From a virus, in the IMG/VR virus record IMGVR_UViG_3300030331_001607, positions 1-40,030 of that record: a stretch of 40,030 nt of DNA. One strand, given 5' to 3'. Made by a program: the position numbers and the translations under genes. This document shows, in pieces, positions 38,865 to 40,030 of this stretch; the first letter of the stretch is position 1, and each line of letters starts with the position of its first letter. The notes beneath the pieces were generated by a model. It searched no databases, was not told the origin of the DNA, and was given only the letters and a program-made list of their open reading frames with translations.

Positions 38865-39722
38865 TTATGAAGCATTCTTGAAATTGACAATTCCACCTAA
38901 AGCATTTTCTTCAGGGTGTGATAGTGTTGCACCAAACAACATATCAACCACAACTGAAGTCGCTAAATGGTCAATGTCATAAGCACTTTGAGAACGAACC
39001 CCAAACTGCTCAGCATAGTAAACTGATTCTCTCTTGAACACAGAACCTGATATGTTAGTTCCACCTTCAGACCAGTCGGTTGAAGGATAAACTGGCATAC
39101 CATAGATTTCCATGACATTACCTGAAACGATAGGATTTACTGCATCTCCTCTCTTCTGACTCTCAGTAAAATCGCCTTGTCCCATTAAGCCCATATATGC
39201 TTTTGGATTAGCATAGAAGAAGGTATCTCCATCTGTGTAATCGTAGTTTTGATCTAATAGTAATTCAAGTCCACCTCTTAGTTCTGCTGGTAAGATGATG
39301 TCATCTGTTGCAAGAGTAACTAAGTTTTGTGTGTGTCCTTGGATTTTACCTGCTAAGTATGCTTCTACACCTTTAGCTAAAGAATAACCCATTGAACTTG
39401 CATAAACTTCAAATAAGGATTGATTTGATTGTACATTTGCAATGTCCTCAATTCTTTTAGCTTCGTAGATATGCTGGTCAAGAGGGATTGTTCTTGAAGT
39501 ATCTGTGTTAGCATCATAAGTAACAGCTGAGTCAGCTGACTTATCTCTTTTTGTATCTTCCTTGACTTGTGGAATATTGATTCTGTCTACACCAGTTGCA
39601 AGTGCAGAAAAGTCAGTTACCTGATTTCTTAATTGCATTCTTTTTTGTGCAAATTCTAAGACAGCATCAGACCACATTTCGCCAAGAAAAACATCAGTAG
39701 TTGTTTTTGTTACATTAGCCAT
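38865..39722 (-). CDS. Major capsid protein B
   Basis: A 285-residue paralogue of capsid A with the same landmarks in order (LRNQVTDFSAL, SMGYSLAKGVEAYLAG, GDFTESQKRGD, SVYYAEQFGVRSQSAYDIDH, IVNFKNAS). It differs at roughly half its positions, too many for strain variation within one phage population. It has its own scaffold upstream and its own zinc ribbon and fibre downstream. A phage with two complete capsid and scaffold pairs would be exceptional, so a join of two related genomes is the first explanation. Confidence 0.85.
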   Translation of the reverse strand: MANVTKTTTDVFLGEMWSDAVLEFAQKRMQLRNQVTDFSALATGVDRINIPQVKEDTKRDKSADSAVTYDANTDTSRTIPLDQHIYEAKRIEDIANVQSNQSLFEVYASSMGYSLAKGVEAYLAGKIQGHTQNLVTLATDDIILPAELRGGLELLLDQNYDYTDGDTFFYANPKAYMGLMGQGDFTESQKRGDAVNPIVSGNVMEIYGMPVYPSTDWSEGGTNISGSVFKRESVYYAEQFGVRSQSAYDIDHLATSVVVDMLFGATLSHPEENALGGIVNFKNAS

Positions 39723-39747
39723 GTTAAGCCCCTTTTATATATTTTAA

Positions 39748-40030
39748 TTAGTCTTTTTTATAGCCCTCTAATATCTGATTCCAAAGTTTAGGATCGCGTT
39801 TCATTTTCTTTCTATCTTCATCTGTGATGTCAGCAAACTTTGTATTAGTTGCAAACTTACCACTTGATGTAACTTCTTTGGCATCAGATACTTGCACTTT
39901 GTTTTTTCCCAATCTTTCAATGTGCTTTTCCAACTTAATTGTTGGCAGGTCTATATAGATTTCTTGATCTTCATCTGAAAGTTGGGACAGCAGATGTTCT
40001 CGTCTTTGTTTTTCTTGAATTTCAAACTGT
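39748..40030 (-). CDS. Capsid scaffolding protein B, 5' end cut
   Basis: The frame is open from the window edge to 39748, giving 93 residues of the C-terminal part. It reads EIQEKQRREHLLSQLSDEDQ, IDLPTIKLEKHIERLGKNKV and a short basic end ILEGYKKD. It aligns with the C-terminal 85 or so residues of scaffold A (TDERNRLLSKLPEDRREKYE... to SVLNSYKK). An internal TTG at 39933 could be mistaken for its start, but coding clearly continues upstream. It keeps the scaffold-then-capsid order. Confidence 0.75.
   Translation of the reverse strand, partial: QFEIQEKQRREHLLSQLSDEDQEIYIDLPTIKLEKHIERLGKNKVQVSDAKEVTSSGKFATNTKFADITDEDRKKMKRDPKLWNQILEGYKKD

Noticed and set aside
1-40030. CRISPR array, integrase, insertion sequence or att sites
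   Set aside because: No regularly spaced repeats, recombinase or transposase signatures were seen. The 89-bp repeat lies in fibre coding sequence and is better explained by shared fibre modules than by attachment sites.

Overview
The window is a tailed double-stranded DNA bacteriophage, most likely a siphovirus. It has a large terminase, portal, scaffold and HK97-type capsid genes, a tape measure, a tail chaperone with a probable -1 frameshift, a tail tube protein, fibres and a GH108 endolysin. I see no integrase, repressor or att site, so a virulent phage is likely. Base composition is roughly one third GC by eye. The long modular 'FHDGTNS'-type fibres and many tiny basic proteins are familiar from uncultured marine phages. 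The sequence does not identify the host. No DNA polymerase, primase or helicase gene is visible, so replication must lean on the host.

Layout: 1-5172 (minus) holds fibre proteins, major capsid protein A and scaffold A. 5241-8736 (plus) holds TerL, portal, a head-tail completion protein and a small protein. 8733-10285 (minus) holds TerS and five small proteins. 10286-10763 is non-coding. 10764-13521 (plus) is a four-gene cassette with a predicted amidoligase and a class-II glutamine amidotransferase, closed by a strong terminator at 13550-13576. 13577-14265 is a repeat-rich non-coding region that looks like a replication origin or control hub. 14266-22622 (plus) is the early region: many small proteins, ribbon-helix-helix and HTH proteins, an ERF recombinase, a replication initiator, a Holliday-junction-type nuclease, a metallophosphoesterase, and Dcm-type and Dam-type methyltransferases. 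22663-34926 (minus) is the late region: tail, connector, lysis and small virion proteins. 34928-40030 (minus) is a second fibre / zinc-ribbon / capsid / scaffold series.

The last series (B) repeats, gene for gene, functions already present in A: fibre, FmdB-like zinc ribbon, capsid, scaffold. The proteins are diverged. Bases 1-89 are identical to 35337-35425. The simplest reading is a circularly permuted phage genome of about 35.3 kb (1-35336), in which one leftward late operon runs from 5172 through the junction to 22663. The sequence beyond the repeat then comes from a related phage, by recombination or chimeric assembly. A word-usage signal agrees. By hand scan, GATC is absent from all A coding sequence and occurs only three times in A, all inside the two non-coding regions. 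The stretch from about 37.3 kb to the end carries eight GATC sites.

Points most worth following: (1) the amidoligase plus glutamine amidotransferase cassette, a possible nucleotide, protein or surface modification system, set between non-coding regions that share a 17-bp repeat; (2) GATC avoidance together with a phage Dam-type methyltransferase and GATC sites kept only in the putative origin; (3) the duplicated capsid cassette; (4) a -1 frameshift site in the tail chaperone; (5) a cytosine methyltransferase whose target-recognition region reads more like a methyltransferase in another frame; (6) long-loop inverted repeats between early genes that may be structured RNAs.
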